Assembly (NCBI RefSeq): GCF_009653635.1
Contig: NZ_PPFD01000002.1
Location: 620,001 to 684,000 of the forward strand
Length of the DNA: 64,000 nt
Origin: Endozoicomonas sp. OPT23
Lineage (GTDB): Bacteria; Pseudomonadota; Gammaproteobacteria; Pseudomonadales; Endozoicomonadaceae
Direction: 5' to 3'
Below are positions 48,110 to 56,430 of this stretch, one piece after another (positions within the stretch are counted from its first letter, which is position 1; each line of letters starts with the position of its first letter). The notes under the pieces were generated by a model. That model saw only the letters and a list, made by a program, of their open reading frames with translations, ran no database searches and had not been told where the DNA came from. Position numbers and translations under genes: made by a program.

Positions 48110-48112
48110 TAT
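48084..48112 (+). promoter_or_regulatory. Strong sigma-70 promoter of the second tRNA cluster
   Basis: TTGACA (48084-48089), 17-bp spacer and TAATAT (48107-48112) overlap the end of the SDR gene; its stop codon TAA is the first half of the -10 box. A GC-rich stretch follows. Confidence 0.85.
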
Positions 48113-48168
48113 TCTGCCTCGTTCGCTGCGTCGACACCGGCTTCCGGTTCAAAGCAAAGCGAAACGAT

Positions 48169-48244
48169 GGGGCCTTAGCTCAGCTGGGAGAGCGCAACAC
48201 TGGCAGTGTTGAGGTCAGCGGTTCGATCCCGCTAGGCTCCACCA
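48169..48244 (+). tRNA. tRNA-Ala (GGC), second cluster
   Basis: Identical to the Ala tRNA at 45597, with CCA; same Ala-Glu-Gly order as the first cluster. Confidence 0.97.
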
Positions 48245-48285
48245 ACTCTTTACTAGTTTTGCTGTTAAAGATTTGGAAATATTGC

Positions 48286-48361
48286 GTCCCGTTCGTCTAG
48301 TGGCCTAGGACACTGCCCTTTCACGGCAGTAACAGGGGTTCAAGTCCCCTACGGGATGCCA
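48286..48361 (+). tRNA. tRNA-Glu (TTC), second cluster
   Basis: Identical to Glu copies with T-loop TTCAAGT, with CCA. Confidence 0.97.
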
Positions 48362-48393
48362 CTTTCAGACATGATAAGTCTTAAAAATATCAT

Positions 48394-48469
<76 letters not shown>

Positions 48470-48477
48470 ATACAAAG

Positions 48478-48503
48478 AACCAGTCCATGCGGCTGGTTTT
48501 TTT
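48478..48503 (+). terminator. Terminator copy 1 after the second tRNA cluster
   Basis: Stem AACCAG/CTGGTT with further CC/GG pairing and T7, immediately after tRNA-Gly. Confidence 0.85.
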
Positions 48504-48522
48504 ATGCCTAAGAGAAATGCAT

Positions 48523-48586
48523 GCACAACCTTGCCAAGGTTGGGGTCGTCTCTTAATAGCAAGGGCGAGTCTCGTTTCCCGCTCCA
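48523..48586 (+). pseudogene. Partial, altered tRNA-Gly copy 1
   Basis: Keeps GCACAACCTTGCCAAGGTT (anticodon arm), GGGGTCG and the 3' end GAGTCTCGTTTCCCGCTCCA, but the acceptor 5' strand and D-arm are missing and the T-arm is replaced by TCTCTTAATAGCAAGGGC. The new TCTCTTA can pair with TAAGAGA located just upstream (about 48509-48515), enclosing the anticodon hairpin. Confidence 0.85.
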
Positions 48587-48594
48587 ATACAAAG

Positions 48595-48619
48595 AACCAG
48601 TCCATGCGGCTGGTTTTTT
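48595..48619 (+). terminator. Terminator copy 2
   Basis: Same hairpin as copy 1 with T6. Confidence 0.85.
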
Positions 48620-48638
48620 ATGCCTAAGAGAAATGCAT

Positions 48639-48702
48639 GCACAACCTTGCCAAGGTTGGGGTCGTCTCTTAATAGCAAGGGCGAGTCTCGTTTCCCGCTC
48701 CA
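48639..48702 (+). pseudogene. Partial, altered tRNA-Gly copy 2
   Basis: Identical to the copy at 48523, with the same TAAGAGA upstream partner and replaced T-arm, 116 bp further on. Confidence 0.85.
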
Positions 48703-48704
48703 AT

Positions 48705-48737
48705 AAAAAAAACCAGTCTACGCGACTGGTTTTTTTT
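48705..48737 (+). terminator. Terminator copy 3 (variant)
   Basis: AAAACCAGTC / GACTGGTTTT with loop TACGC and T8. The changes from copies 1-2 (TCC..CGG to TCTACGCGA) keep the stem paired. Confidence 0.88.
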
Positions 48738-48948
48738 ATGTCTGCAAAAAGCCCGCATATAACCCTGCCTGAATGCTCCTATCTATCCCCCTCTGTGGAT
48801 AACTTAATCAAAAGTACCAAGTCACAAATCTACTTCTTAAAAGTAAAAGTTTATTTATTTAATTTATGTACCTATACGAGAGCAAACCATCGCCAGCTTT
48901 AGATGATTGTCTATATTTCTGACTCACTAATAAGAATGAAGTAGAAAA

Positions 48949-50514
48949 ATGATCAGGACAAAGGCTGTCTGTTACCGCATCAGCACCCTTTTACTTTGTA
49001 CGCTTGTTGGTATGGCAGTAGTTCCAGTCACTGCTGTATATGGAGTTGATAAAGAGGAGAAGGGCAGTAAGTTAGGTGTTTGTGTGTCTGGAGGAGGTAG
49101 TCGCTCTTTCTCGCTCTCTCGAGGTTATTTTGCCTGGATGAAGCAGAATGGTATCGAAGAACAGATTGACTACCTTTCCCTGGTTTCAGGGTCAGCCTGG
49201 TTTGCCGCTGCCTATTTTGGTGAAGAGCCCCATAGAAACTCATCAACAATGAAAGAAGATTTTAACCCCGAGAGGTTGAAGCTAGGAGCTGGTGATGCAG
49301 GCACTGTGAACTTATTTGATCTGGAACCAAACAGTCTGGGGAGAAGGACACAAGAGTTTTCTAATCTGCTCGGTTTTGCGTGGTATTTTATAGTTCAAAA
49401 GGTAGTTGGTAACCCAACTGAAACCATTTGGGCTGATTTTCTGGTTGATGCTCTGACTCCGTCATTAAAAATGGCTATGGATAAATGGAGCTTCCCAGGT
49501 AAACCAGAGAAAATGAATTTGATTATAAGTGCCTTGTTGAAGACTGCTTCGCAGACAATTTACCCTTTTGAAATGCAGCCTGGTGCAGCAGCTGTGAGAA
49601 CAGGACGAAAACTGCCTGAGCGTATGCTTGCTGGTGAATATACCCGCTGTACTGACAGTTTGAATGGATCAGAATCTGTTATTCGAGTACAGGATGCGGT
49701 GGCAGCAAGTAGCGCTAATTTTCCACACTTTCTCCCTGATTCGCTCTCCCATTTATATTTGCCGGATTACTGTCTGGATGAATGCGTGAATAAAAACTAC
49801 CAGTCTCACTCGAGCTCATTGGCATCATCCCGTTTTAAGTTACTAGACAATGGTCCTGTAGATTACCTTGGGATTATGCCTCTGTTAGCCAGGCCGGATA
49901 CAGGCAAAATTATTGCATTGGTTAATACCGATATTTCTATCAGCTCTACCCTTCTTGTTGATGGAACTCTTGTAGTGGGTTTAGAAAAAGCGGTAACCAA
50001 ACTCTTTGGTATCAAGCCCGATGAGACTGCAAGTGAGCTGAGCTATCAACCATTGGAAGTGCCAATTGGTGACTCTTTGGAAGAGGCTGTTAATAACTCT
50101 CATGTATTCAGTAGGGGTAGATATCAAGAGTTGGTTGAAGCGCTCTATGAGAAGAAAAGCAGTGGGCAGGCTGCCGTCTACCTTCAGAAAGATCTGGAAG
50201 TGTTTGACAATGAGTATCACGGAGTAAAAGGAGGGAGGAAGGTTGATGTGTTGTGGGTTTACAATGAAAAACCGGAAATCTGGTGGCAGAAGCTGGGCTA
50301 TGACATTCAAACCTGTCTGACCAGTTATTCCGGGGTTGCAAGTTATTTTGATTGCTACAGTACCTGGACAAATTTCCCGTCCTATAATTCTATGCTTGAC
50401 CTGTATCTCCCGGCATTACAGTCCAACCTTTTGCGGCAGTTGGCAGGGTGGACATTAAATCAAAACAAACAACTTATTTATGACTGGTTTCACCCGCAGG
50501 TAAAAAGTCAGTGA
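48949..50514 (+). CDS. Secreted cPLA2/patatin-like phospholipase (521 aa)
   Basis: A signal peptide (to about residue 33) is followed by GVCVSGGGSRSFSLSRGYFAWM (oxyanion Gly-Gly and Arg, 45-64) and DYLSLVSGSAWFAAAYFG. The second has the SGS-x-W nucleophile elbow of cytosolic phospholipase A2, giving Ser82. The catalytic Asp would be D300 in KLLDNGPVDYLGIMPLL. Spacing and the C-terminal NFPSYNSMLDLYLPALQSN fit the PLA2_B/cPLA2 group better than patatins. Expected to cleave membrane phospholipids outside the cytosol, potentially host membranes. Weak ribosome-binding site. Its 3' end overlaps the convergent next gene by 41 bp. Confidence 0.8.
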   Translation: MIRTKAVCYRISTLLLCTLVGMAVVPVTAVYGVDKEEKGSKLGVCVSGGGSRSFSLSRGYFAWMKQNGIEEQIDYLSLVSGSAWFAAAYFGEEPHRNSSTMKEDFNPERLKLGAGDAGTVNLFDLEPNSLGRRTQEFSNLLGFAWYFIVQKVVGNPTETIWADFLVDALTPSLKMAMDKWSFPGKPEKMNLIISALLKTASQTIYPFEMQPGAAAVRTGRKLPERMLAGEYTRCTDSLNGSESVIRVQDAVAASSANFPHFLPDSLSHLYLPDYCLDECVNKNYQSHSSSLASSRFKLLDNGPVDYLGIMPLLARPDTGKIIALVNTDISISSTLLVDGTLVVGLEKAVTKLFGIKPDETASELSYQPLEVPIGDSLEEAVNNSHVFSRGRYQELVEALYEKKSSGQAAVYLQKDLEVFDNEYHGVKGGRKVDVLWVYNEKPEIWWQKLGYDIQTCLTSYSGVASYFDCYSTWTNFPSYNSMLDLYLPALQSNLLRQLAGWTLNQNKQLIYDWFHPQVKSQ

Positions 50515-51517
50515 GAGAAAAAGGAGTTTCCTGGTTGTGTTTTGGTTCGGCTTGCTGGCTGTTTGTGGACTGACTGTATAGAGCAGCGGTAACGTCTGAA
50601 GATGATTGTTCTAGACCCAGTGAGGGTAGTTCTTCAGTCGTTGCTGAAAAAAAACTGACTATGAGATCATAAGAATTTCTTAGAACACGAACGAAAATAA
50701 TGTCATGGACAACTGAACGCCAGATGGTAATGGCGCTGTTCAGCCACATTGAGATGTACCCAAGAAAATCTGTAGTGTTGTCAAAGTTGCCCGATAGTGC
50801 CTGAATCATTGCTTTTGCATCAAGTGATGCAAATGGAATAGAGGCTGTAATTTTAGTTGTGGTGTGCCAGAGCTCATACCCTGTACTACCAAGCTCCACA
50901 GCGGATGAAGCGCTGAAGGGGGGAATCCAGAAGCCAATATTTGCAGCATGTGTAATGTGCTTGCCGAATTCATATAAAAGCCAGGCCGTATGAAAGAGAT
51001 GTTTGGTGATTATCTTGTCCTTGTAGAGGCCATTTAGCTCACCTAAATGTACTTTAATCTCAAGCAGGTTGGCTGCCAAATAAATGAGCTGGAGTGCTAT
51101 GTATGAAGGGTCATCATTTTCGACATTATTACTAAGTACTATTGCCCTGCCGTGGTTTTCTGCGAACATGTAACTGGTTGAGGCGCCTCCTTGTCTGACT
51201 ACCTCCCGGCAGAATGTTTTATTCATTCTTATACGCGGTTCTTCTTTATTATAATCCAGCTTGTTGCACAGGTATTCAATCTCCCCCTGGTCATTAATAG
51301 ATGATTCCTCTTCGATTTGGAAGTCATTACTGGCTGAAATGGTTCGGCATTTTTGGCCTATGACAGCAGGTTCATGTCTGCTTTGTGTTATTGCAGACTG
51401 ACATTTCTGGTGGCTATTTGAGACTTCTGTATAAGTTTGCTCTCCTTCTGCTAACGAGTGAGAGCATAGCAGTATTCCTATCAGGAGCAGGCCTGTTGTT
51501 TGCAGCATGCTGGGCAT
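50474..51517 (-). CDS. Exported orphan protein (347 aa)
   Basis: Signal peptide MPSMLQTTGLLLIGILLCSHSLA. Mature part has several Cys (HQKCQSAI, QKCRTI, YLCNKL, TFCREV), probably disulfide-bonded, and a central helical region with two or three amphipathic or hydrophobic segments (YIALQLIYLAANLLEI, IWRSVVHDIIFVRVL). No family recognised. Its last 41 bp overlap the end of the convergent lipase gene, suggesting a compact two-gene accessory block; it could be a partner or immunity-type protein, but this is a guess. Confidence 0.6.
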   Translation of the reverse strand: MPSMLQTTGLLLIGILLCSHSLAEGEQTYTEVSNSHQKCQSAITQSRHEPAVIGQKCRTISASNDFQIEEESSINDQGEIEYLCNKLDYNKEEPRIRMNKTFCREVVRQGGASTSYMFAENHGRAIVLSNNVENDDPSYIALQLIYLAANLLEIKVHLGELNGLYKDKIITKHLFHTAWLLYEFGKHITHAANIGFWIPPFSASSAVELGSTGYELWHTTTKITASIPFASLDAKAMIQALSGNFDNTTDFLGYISMWLNSAITIWRSVVHDIIFVRVLRNSYDLIVSFFSATTEELPSLGLEQSSSDVTAALYSQSTNSQQAEPKHNQETPFSLTDFLPAGETSHK

Positions 51518-51617
51518 GAAACGCTGTAACCTTTCTATCGAAAAATAAACAGCTCCAAGCTTAGTTGCTTTTGAGGATGCGAGTTTAAATTATTCTTATT
51601 TGTATTTTGCTGGACGA

Positions 51618-51643
51618 CTGGCAACCTGAGTAAAGGTTGCCAG
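51618..51643. terminator. Hairpin 3' of the ROK kinase gene
   Basis: CTGGCAACCT / AGGTTGCCAG, 10-bp perfect stem with a six-base loop, 14 bp after the stop codon. No T-run. Confidence 0.5.
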
Positions 51644-51657
51644 AGGGTATGTAAGTA

Positions 51658-52563
51658 TCAAATATTCAGCATGGCGGCCCCACGAACACCGCCAGAATCA
51701 CCAAATACAGCTTTTTTGATTTCCGGAAGCTTGCCATTGCTAAGAGCGTATTTTTTCAGCAACGGTGGTACCAGTTCATAAAGCTCCGAGAAATTAGACA
51801 AGCCACCACCGAACACAATTGCACCGGGGTCCAGAGTGTTGGTCAGGGCACCAAGGCTGGAAGCAAGAAGTTCACAGTAGGTGTCTACAGATTTCTTAGC
51901 GACAGTGTCATTGTTTCGATAGAGTTCGACAATACCCTTTCCCTTTCGTGTTTCTTTTGAGTAGTACTGGTAAATCAGTTCCAGTCCCCGGCCGGAAAGG
52001 TAACTGTCCAGACAACCGTGCATGCCACAACCGCATTGAACGATTGGAAAGTCATCGCCAGTCAGCTGAAATACGCGCCAGGGCAGGGGGGTGTGGCCTA
52101 CTTCACCGGCAAGGTTGTTCTCACCGTCATGAAGTTTTTTGTCCATAACTATACCGCCGCCAAAGCCGGTACCGAGAATCAGACCCAGAACGGTACCCGC
52201 ATTATCACCAGCACCGCCCACAGCCTCAGACAGTGCGAAGCAGTTAGCATCGTTCTCAATCTTAATCGGGCGTTCCAGTACTCTTTCAAGATCAGCCTGC
52301 AGAGGCTTGCCATTGGTACAGGGAACATTGGCACACTGTACCAGCCCGGTACTTGGGTTTATAAAACCGGGGATACCAATACCAACCTTGCCTTTGACCG
52401 ACAGCTCAGCATCCATATCAGAGATCAGCTGCTGAATGCTGCTGAGAAAAGTGTCGTATGAGTCGGTAGGCGTCGGAATTCTTTTGCTGGTAATAGCCTG
52501 CTGTTGTTCATTGAACACGGCCAGTTCGATTTTGGTTCCGCCGATATCCAGCCCGTATAACAT
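51658..52563 (-). CDS. ROK-family sugar kinase (NagK/Mak-like)
   Basis: 301 residues. ATP phosphate motif LYGLDIGGTKIELAVF, substrate site GIGIPGFINPSTG and ENDANCFALSEA (catalytic Asp), LGLILGTGFGGGIV, GEVGHTPL, and the zinc motif CGCGMHGCLDSYLSGRGLE. Overall pattern is closest to E. coli NagK, an N-acetylglucosamine kinase, but ROK substrate specificity is hard to predict. Beside the maltose genes, a glucose/maltose-derived sugar role is plausible. Its own leader lacks the LacI-type operator seen at malM and malE. Confidence 0.88.
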   Translation of the reverse strand: MLYGLDIGGTKIELAVFNEQQQAITSKRIPTPTDSYDTFLSSIQQLISDMDAELSVKGKVGIGIPGFINPSTGLVQCANVPCTNGKPLQADLERVLERPIKIENDANCFALSEAVGGAGDNAGTVLGLILGTGFGGGIVMDKKLHDGENNLAGEVGHTPLPWRVFQLTGDDFPIVQCGCGMHGCLDSYLSGRGLELIYQYYSKETRKGKGIVELYRNNDTVAKKSVDTYCELLASSLGALTNTLDPGAIVFGGGLSNFSELYELVPPLLKKYALSNGKLPEIKKAVFGDSGGVRGAAMLNI

Positions 52564-52678
52564 GGTGATTGCTCCGAGAGGCAGTTTAAACAGTGTCTTA
52601 TATCACCCCATTCCCAGGCAAGTAATGGCTGATGTTGTTGATGAAAGGGATGAAACTATTAATAGGTGTGTAGACACA

Positions 52679-52751
52679 CGTAATCGAATATCAGATTGTC
52701 ATTCCCCCGCCTACGGCGGGGGAAGACATACGAATTCGTATGTTCGGATAC
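52679..52751 (+). repeat. Double-palindrome repeat, copy A (3' of malM)
   Basis: 73 bp: conserved end CGTAATCGAATAT, a 10-bp GC-rich stem (52702-52711/52715-52724, loop TAC), then an 18-bp perfect palindrome ACATACGAATTCGTATGT (52726-52743) and end CGGATAC. Related in reverse orientation to copy B at 56340-56413, with compensatory stem changes. It lies 28 bp after the malM stop and may act in 3' end formation. Confidence 0.85.
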
Positions 52752-52779
52752 GAGGCTGTCTGTCCACGTACCCTGATCA

Positions 52780-53865
52780 TTAAAACGAACGATCAATACG
52801 ATATTCAAGCTGCTTTAGAGAGTCTATCAGTGCCAGTGCCGCCTGAGGTTTATCCTGTTTGATATAAACTGCCAGCTTTCGACTGAGTTGCTCGTTTAAC
52901 TGTTCTGTAATTGAAGAAGATGCTGAGCTGCTGATGGCAGGCAGTTGAATGCTGTCTTTTGCCTGTCCATAGAGAGAGGCAAATTGCTGCTGTAATCTGG
53001 AGTGAAGTTCCTGCACAGATGTACGCATTTTAATGGCTTGCTGTATCTTGCCGCTTTTTATCGCCTGCTGCACCGTTTCAATGTACCGATCGCTTATGCT
53101 TTTACTGTCTTTTTCAGCGACGGATTTAGCCTGCTGGATATCGGCGGAAGGGACATAGTCAGGGCGTCTTTCAACGGCTTTGTTTTCAGTTTCGGAATGA
53201 CTTTGGTCTTTGAAGGACTGGCTGACCAGAGGCGTAACCTCGAGCCTTATCGTGCCTGAGGCAGAAGCTGTAGCGAAAACATCCGGTGTCGGTGGTGCCT
53301 GAACAGAGCGGGCTTTGGCATATTCTCTATCAAAGTTAGCCACTTCAACTTTCTGTTTCATGGCACCAGGTGTGGTCAGAATCACAAGATAAACAGGCTG
53401 CTCTTCCCGTTTAACACGAAGGTCCAGTACAAATTCTTCCGTCAGTGCTTCTCTTGTTAGCATGCTTTGTTTCGAATATTTCAAACGATCCGAAGTCAGT
53501 TTTTGAACCGGTTTCATCTGCTTATCAAGCAGCCAGATCTCGGCCATAAAAGCATTGGCTTTATTGGCAAAGTGAGTACGTTGCACAAAGCTGTCCAGCT
53601 GGAAGCGATAAGCGCCGTAATCAGGCAGTTGCCAGCCGAGGACCGGAGTTACACCATCAGCAATCCTGATATGAGGCGTTGTGCCATTAATAGTCTGCTC
53701 GACTCTGACAGCCTTGTTGTAAATCTTTAACGCTGACAGATTCAGGGCATCAAAGCCGGAAACGGTTTGCTGCTGAGCTACTGAAGAGACCGGTGTTTGC
53801 TGTGTCTGCTGACTGGCACAGCCGCCCAGTGTCGCCAGCATGATCATTAAAGGCAGATATTTCAT
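52780..53865 (-). CDS. malM: Maltose operon periplasmic lipoprotein MalM
   Basis: 361 residues. Lipobox LGGC (residue 16) in an N-terminal signal. Family blocks SFVQRTHFANKANAFMAEIWLLD, PVYLVILTT and C-terminal region YIKQDKPQAALALIDSLKQLEYRI are visible. MalM is a periplasmic component of the maltose regulon with a poorly defined role. It is separated from malQ by a terminator and has its own upstream LacI-type operator match, suggesting a separate transcript. Confidence 0.82.
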   Translation of the reverse strand: MKYLPLMIMLATLGGCASQQTQQTPVSSVAQQQTVSGFDALNLSALKIYNKAVRVEQTINGTTPHIRIADGVTPVLGWQLPDYGAYRFQLDSFVQRTHFANKANAFMAEIWLLDKQMKPVQKLTSDRLKYSKQSMLTREALTEEFVLDLRVKREEQPVYLVILTTPGAMKQKVEVANFDREYAKARSVQAPPTPDVFATASASGTIRLEVTPLVSQSFKDQSHSETENKAVERRPDYVPSADIQQAKSVAEKDSKSISDRYIETVQQAIKSGKIQQAIKMRTSVQELHSRLQQQFASLYGQAKDSIQLPAISSSASSSITEQLNEQLSRKLAVYIKQDKPQAALALIDSLKQLEYRIDRSF

Positions 53866-53941
53866 GGTTGTTACCAGAGAAAAAGCTGAGAGATGCCTGA
53901 AGTGTAACTGCTAATCGAGTAATGAATAATGAAATGATCGC

Positions 53942-53955
53942 TGAAAACGATTTCA
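53942..53955. promoter_or_regulatory. LacI-family operator match upstream of malM
   Basis: TGAAAACGATTTCA fits the LacI/CcpA consensus TGNAANCGNTNNCA and extends to the palindrome CTGAAAACGATTTCAG. It lies 77 bp before malM. The LacI-type regulator gene at 62738-63742 is the probable partner. Confidence 0.6.
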
Positions 53956-53966
53956 GAGGGATACAG

Positions 53967-54003
53967 AAAAAAACAGAAGAGCGCAGCCTTGTCGACTGCG
54001 CTC
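53967..54003 (-). terminator. Intrinsic terminator of malQ
   Basis: On the minus strand, six bases after the malQ stop, GAGCGCAG/CTGCGCTC with a nine-base loop is followed by TTCTG and T7. Confidence 0.75.
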
Positions 54004-54009
54004 ATTGAC

Positions 54010-56196
54010 TCAACTCTTGCGGCAGTTGGTCAGGTTGGAGAAGAAAGTTTTATTGGCTTCACTGGCGAAGAATTCATCCAGATTTTCTGTCAGACGTCTG
54101 CGCCAGTTCGGATACTCTTCACTGGTGCCGGGCATATTAACCGGTGTATCGATCATCATGCAATCTTCCAGCTGAATGCCGGCAATCTGGGAGTTGGAGA
54201 GAGCCAGATAGTAGCTGAACCGTTCCATCAACTCCCTGCTGTAAGCAGGCGCTTTTGCAGCATAAGGATCAGTACCCGATGGCAGCTCGCCCATGTCAGC
54301 CAGAGTATTGATCACAGCCTTTCTGGAATTCTCGCGAGCCCAGCGTTCGTGGCTTACAGCGTCATCGTCGTAGATACCCAGTTCATGGCAGAGCTCGATA
54401 TCCTTTTCTTCCCACCAGCCACGAATGGTCGGTGTATCGTGGCATACCAGAGTGGCCAGAGCTTTAGGCTTGAATTCATGGGCTGGCAGATAGCGATCAC
54501 CATCCTGACCAAAGATACCCATAATGCTGGAGTAGAATCGTGCCGGAGGCAGGCTGTCAGTGATTTCCTGCGGCACAGTGCCGAGGTCTTCACCAAATAC
54601 CAAGCATTGCTGACGACGGCTCTCCAGTTTGATAATGCCGAGCAGATCCTGAAGAGGGTAATGAACATAGGCGCCTTCGGCAGCACCTTTACCATTAGGG
54701 CACCACCAGAGACGGAACAGCCCCATGGCATGGTCAATTCGAAGTGCACCACAGTTACGCATGCTGTTTCGAATCATCTCAATAAACGGCTTATAACGTC
54801 TTTCTTGCAGCACTACCGGGTTAAAAGGCGGCAGTCCCCAGTTCTGACCTTGTGGACCCAGACCATCCGGTGGCGCACCAGTGCTGGCTCCCAGAACAAA
54901 CAGGTTATGGTCGCCCCAGACATCGGCGCCACCACGATCGACACCTACCGCCAGATCGCGATAAACACCAACGGTCATGCCTGCATCTTTAGCCGCTTTC
55001 TGGGCAACAGTAATCTGCTCTTCTGCCAGCCATTGCAGATATTGGAAATACTGAATACGTTGCTCATTTTCTTTGGCAAAGGCTTTTACTTCAGCGGTAT
55101 CAGGCTTCTGGAAAGTCTCAGGCCAGCAAGGCCAGCCCCAGTTCATCAGATCCTGTTTGCGGAAGTGTTCGTACAATGCTTCAAAAGTGGCAAACTGTCG
55201 CAGACTGCTGCCTCTGTCTTCACAGAATGCGATAAATCCCTTGGCTCTGGTGGTATTTTTTGCCAGATGGTTAGCGGCGAAATCCTCAAACAGTTTTTCC
55301 AGAACAGACAGTTTTAGCCAGCCTGAAGTCTGGTAATCGACATAATCTTCATTGCGAACTTTGTTCAGATGCTGCTGGAACTCATCGTTGTTAAACAGTT
55401 CTTTTGCAGGTTCACAGCCGGCAAATTCCGGCACTATTTCCGGGTTGATGTAGAGCACATTACCAAAGATACGGCTGGAAGGGCTGTAAGGAGAGCAATG
55501 CTGCGGATTGCCGGAGTAGAGCGCATGAACAGGGTTCAGGCCCACCATGCTGGCGCCGCTATTACCCAGTTCGCGGGTAATGGTTTCCAGATCACGGTAA
55601 TCGCCCATGCCCCAGTTCTCTTTTGAGCGCACTGAGTAAAGTTGAATACTGGAACCCCAGATTTTACCGCTGTTTTCCAGCAGTTCAGGCTCAAAGCAGG
55701 TTTCTGGAGCAACAATCAGCAAACAATTGTTGTCATCACTTGCCAGAGTCAGCTGGTGGTAACCCAAAGGCAGGTTTTCAGGCAAAGTTACATCGAGGCA
55801 GACATATTCATTACCATCGAGAGTGGTGATATCAAGAACCGTCTGTTCTTTTGGTTCGGCACTGATTGTCTGCTGACGCCCATCTTCTGTCAGAAGATTC
55901 AACTCAATATTCTTTTCCAGAGTACTGGCTGCCAGACGAACAGAGACAGTAAGCGTTTTGCCGCGATGTACGACACGGACATCGGGCAGGGCTCGATGCC
56001 ACTGTTTGGCCCGGTGACCGGTTATAGCCTTGATGACTGACTCACTGCTGCTCATGTCAAAGCCCATGGCTTCCAGCAGTGGAATTTTGTAGTCGACATT
56101 AATGGTGACCGGCTTTCCGGCCCAGTCCAGGTACTGGCCGCTCATTCCGCAGAGGTCGGCCAGCTGATTTACTAGTTGATGGTCAATCATTCTCAT
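54010..56196 (-). CDS. malQ: 4-alpha-glucanotransferase (amylomaltase)
   Basis: 728 residues (E. coli MalQ 694), GH77. N-terminal family-specific domain, then GLNPVHALY, YSPSSRIFGNVLYINPE, catalytic RIDHAMGLFRLWWCP (nucleophile Asp), GEDLGTVP (acid/base Glu) and CHDTPTIRGWW (third carboxylate). It transfers maltosyl and longer glucans between maltodextrins and releases glucose. Placed between malK and malM on the same strand. Start ATG 56196 or 56190; no strong ribosome-binding site. Confidence 0.95.
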   Translation of the reverse strand: MRMIDHQLVNQLADLCGMSGQYLDWAGKPVTINVDYKIPLLEAMGFDMSSSESVIKAITGHRAKQWHRALPDVRVVHRGKTLTVSVRLAASTLEKNIELNLLTEDGRQQTISAEPKEQTVLDITTLDGNEYVCLDVTLPENLPLGYHQLTLASDDNNCLLIVAPETCFEPELLENSGKIWGSSIQLYSVRSKENWGMGDYRDLETITRELGNSGASMVGLNPVHALYSGNPQHCSPYSPSSRIFGNVLYINPEIVPEFAGCEPAKELFNNDEFQQHLNKVRNEDYVDYQTSGWLKLSVLEKLFEDFAANHLAKNTTRAKGFIAFCEDRGSSLRQFATFEALYEHFRKQDLMNWGWPCWPETFQKPDTAEVKAFAKENEQRIQYFQYLQWLAEEQITVAQKAAKDAGMTVGVYRDLAVGVDRGGADVWGDHNLFVLGASTGAPPDGLGPQGQNWGLPPFNPVVLQERRYKPFIEMIRNSMRNCGALRIDHAMGLFRLWWCPNGKGAAEGAYVHYPLQDLLGIIKLESRRQQCLVFGEDLGTVPQEITDSLPPARFYSSIMGIFGQDGDRYLPAHEFKPKALATLVCHDTPTIRGWWEEKDIELCHELGIYDDDAVSHERWARENSRKAVINTLADMGELPSGTDPYAAKAPAYSRELMERFSYYLALSNSQIAGIQLEDCMMIDTPVNMPGTSEEYPNWRRRLTENLDEFFASEANKTFFSNLTNCRKS

Positions 56197-56339
56197 ACAG
56201 CTTCAAAAGGGTGCTTGTATTCAGTGTGTTTCCAGACATGAGAGCTCATCAACCATTTATCTGCTTATTCAGCGCTGAATGGCGATTAGATGCTCAATGT
56301 CGCTTGTTTAAACACCAGCGTATTTATGTACCGTGATAA

Positions 56340-56413
56340 GTACCCGGACATATGAAATCATATGTTCTTTGCCCGCCTCTGGCGGGCAAAGAACATTTTA
56401 ATATTCGATTACG
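56340..56413 (-). repeat. Double-palindrome repeat, copy B (3' of malK)
   Basis: 74 bp, reverse orientation to copy A. It has a 16-bp perfect stem (56362-56377/56381-56396, loop TCT), near-palindrome ACATATGA-AA-TCATATGT (56348-56365) and end ATATTCGATTACG shared with copy A. It begins 17 bp after the malK stop, between malK and malQ, and could stabilise or end the malEFGK transcript. Confidence 0.85.
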
Positions 56414-56430
56414 AGTGCCTGCGTACTTAG

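Larger units (their letters stand above)
48470..48702 (+). repeat. Two tandem ~116-bp units: terminator plus partial tRNA-Gly
   Basis: Each unit contains an AACCAG/CTGGTT hairpin with T-run, a spacer ATGCCTAAGAGAAATGCATG and a 64-nt tRNA-Gly remnant. The two units differ mainly by one or two T in the T-run. They look like duplication of a tRNA 3' end together with its terminator. Confidence 0.88.

Noticed and set aside
48470-48740. CRISPR array
   Set aside because: Only two units, the whole unit including the would-be spacer is repeated, and the content is tRNA plus terminator; no cas genes.
53989-55317. Long + strand open frame (442 codons) antisense to malQ
   Set aside because: malQ on the minus strand has full GH77 motifs; the + frame has no recognisable family and is a shadow.
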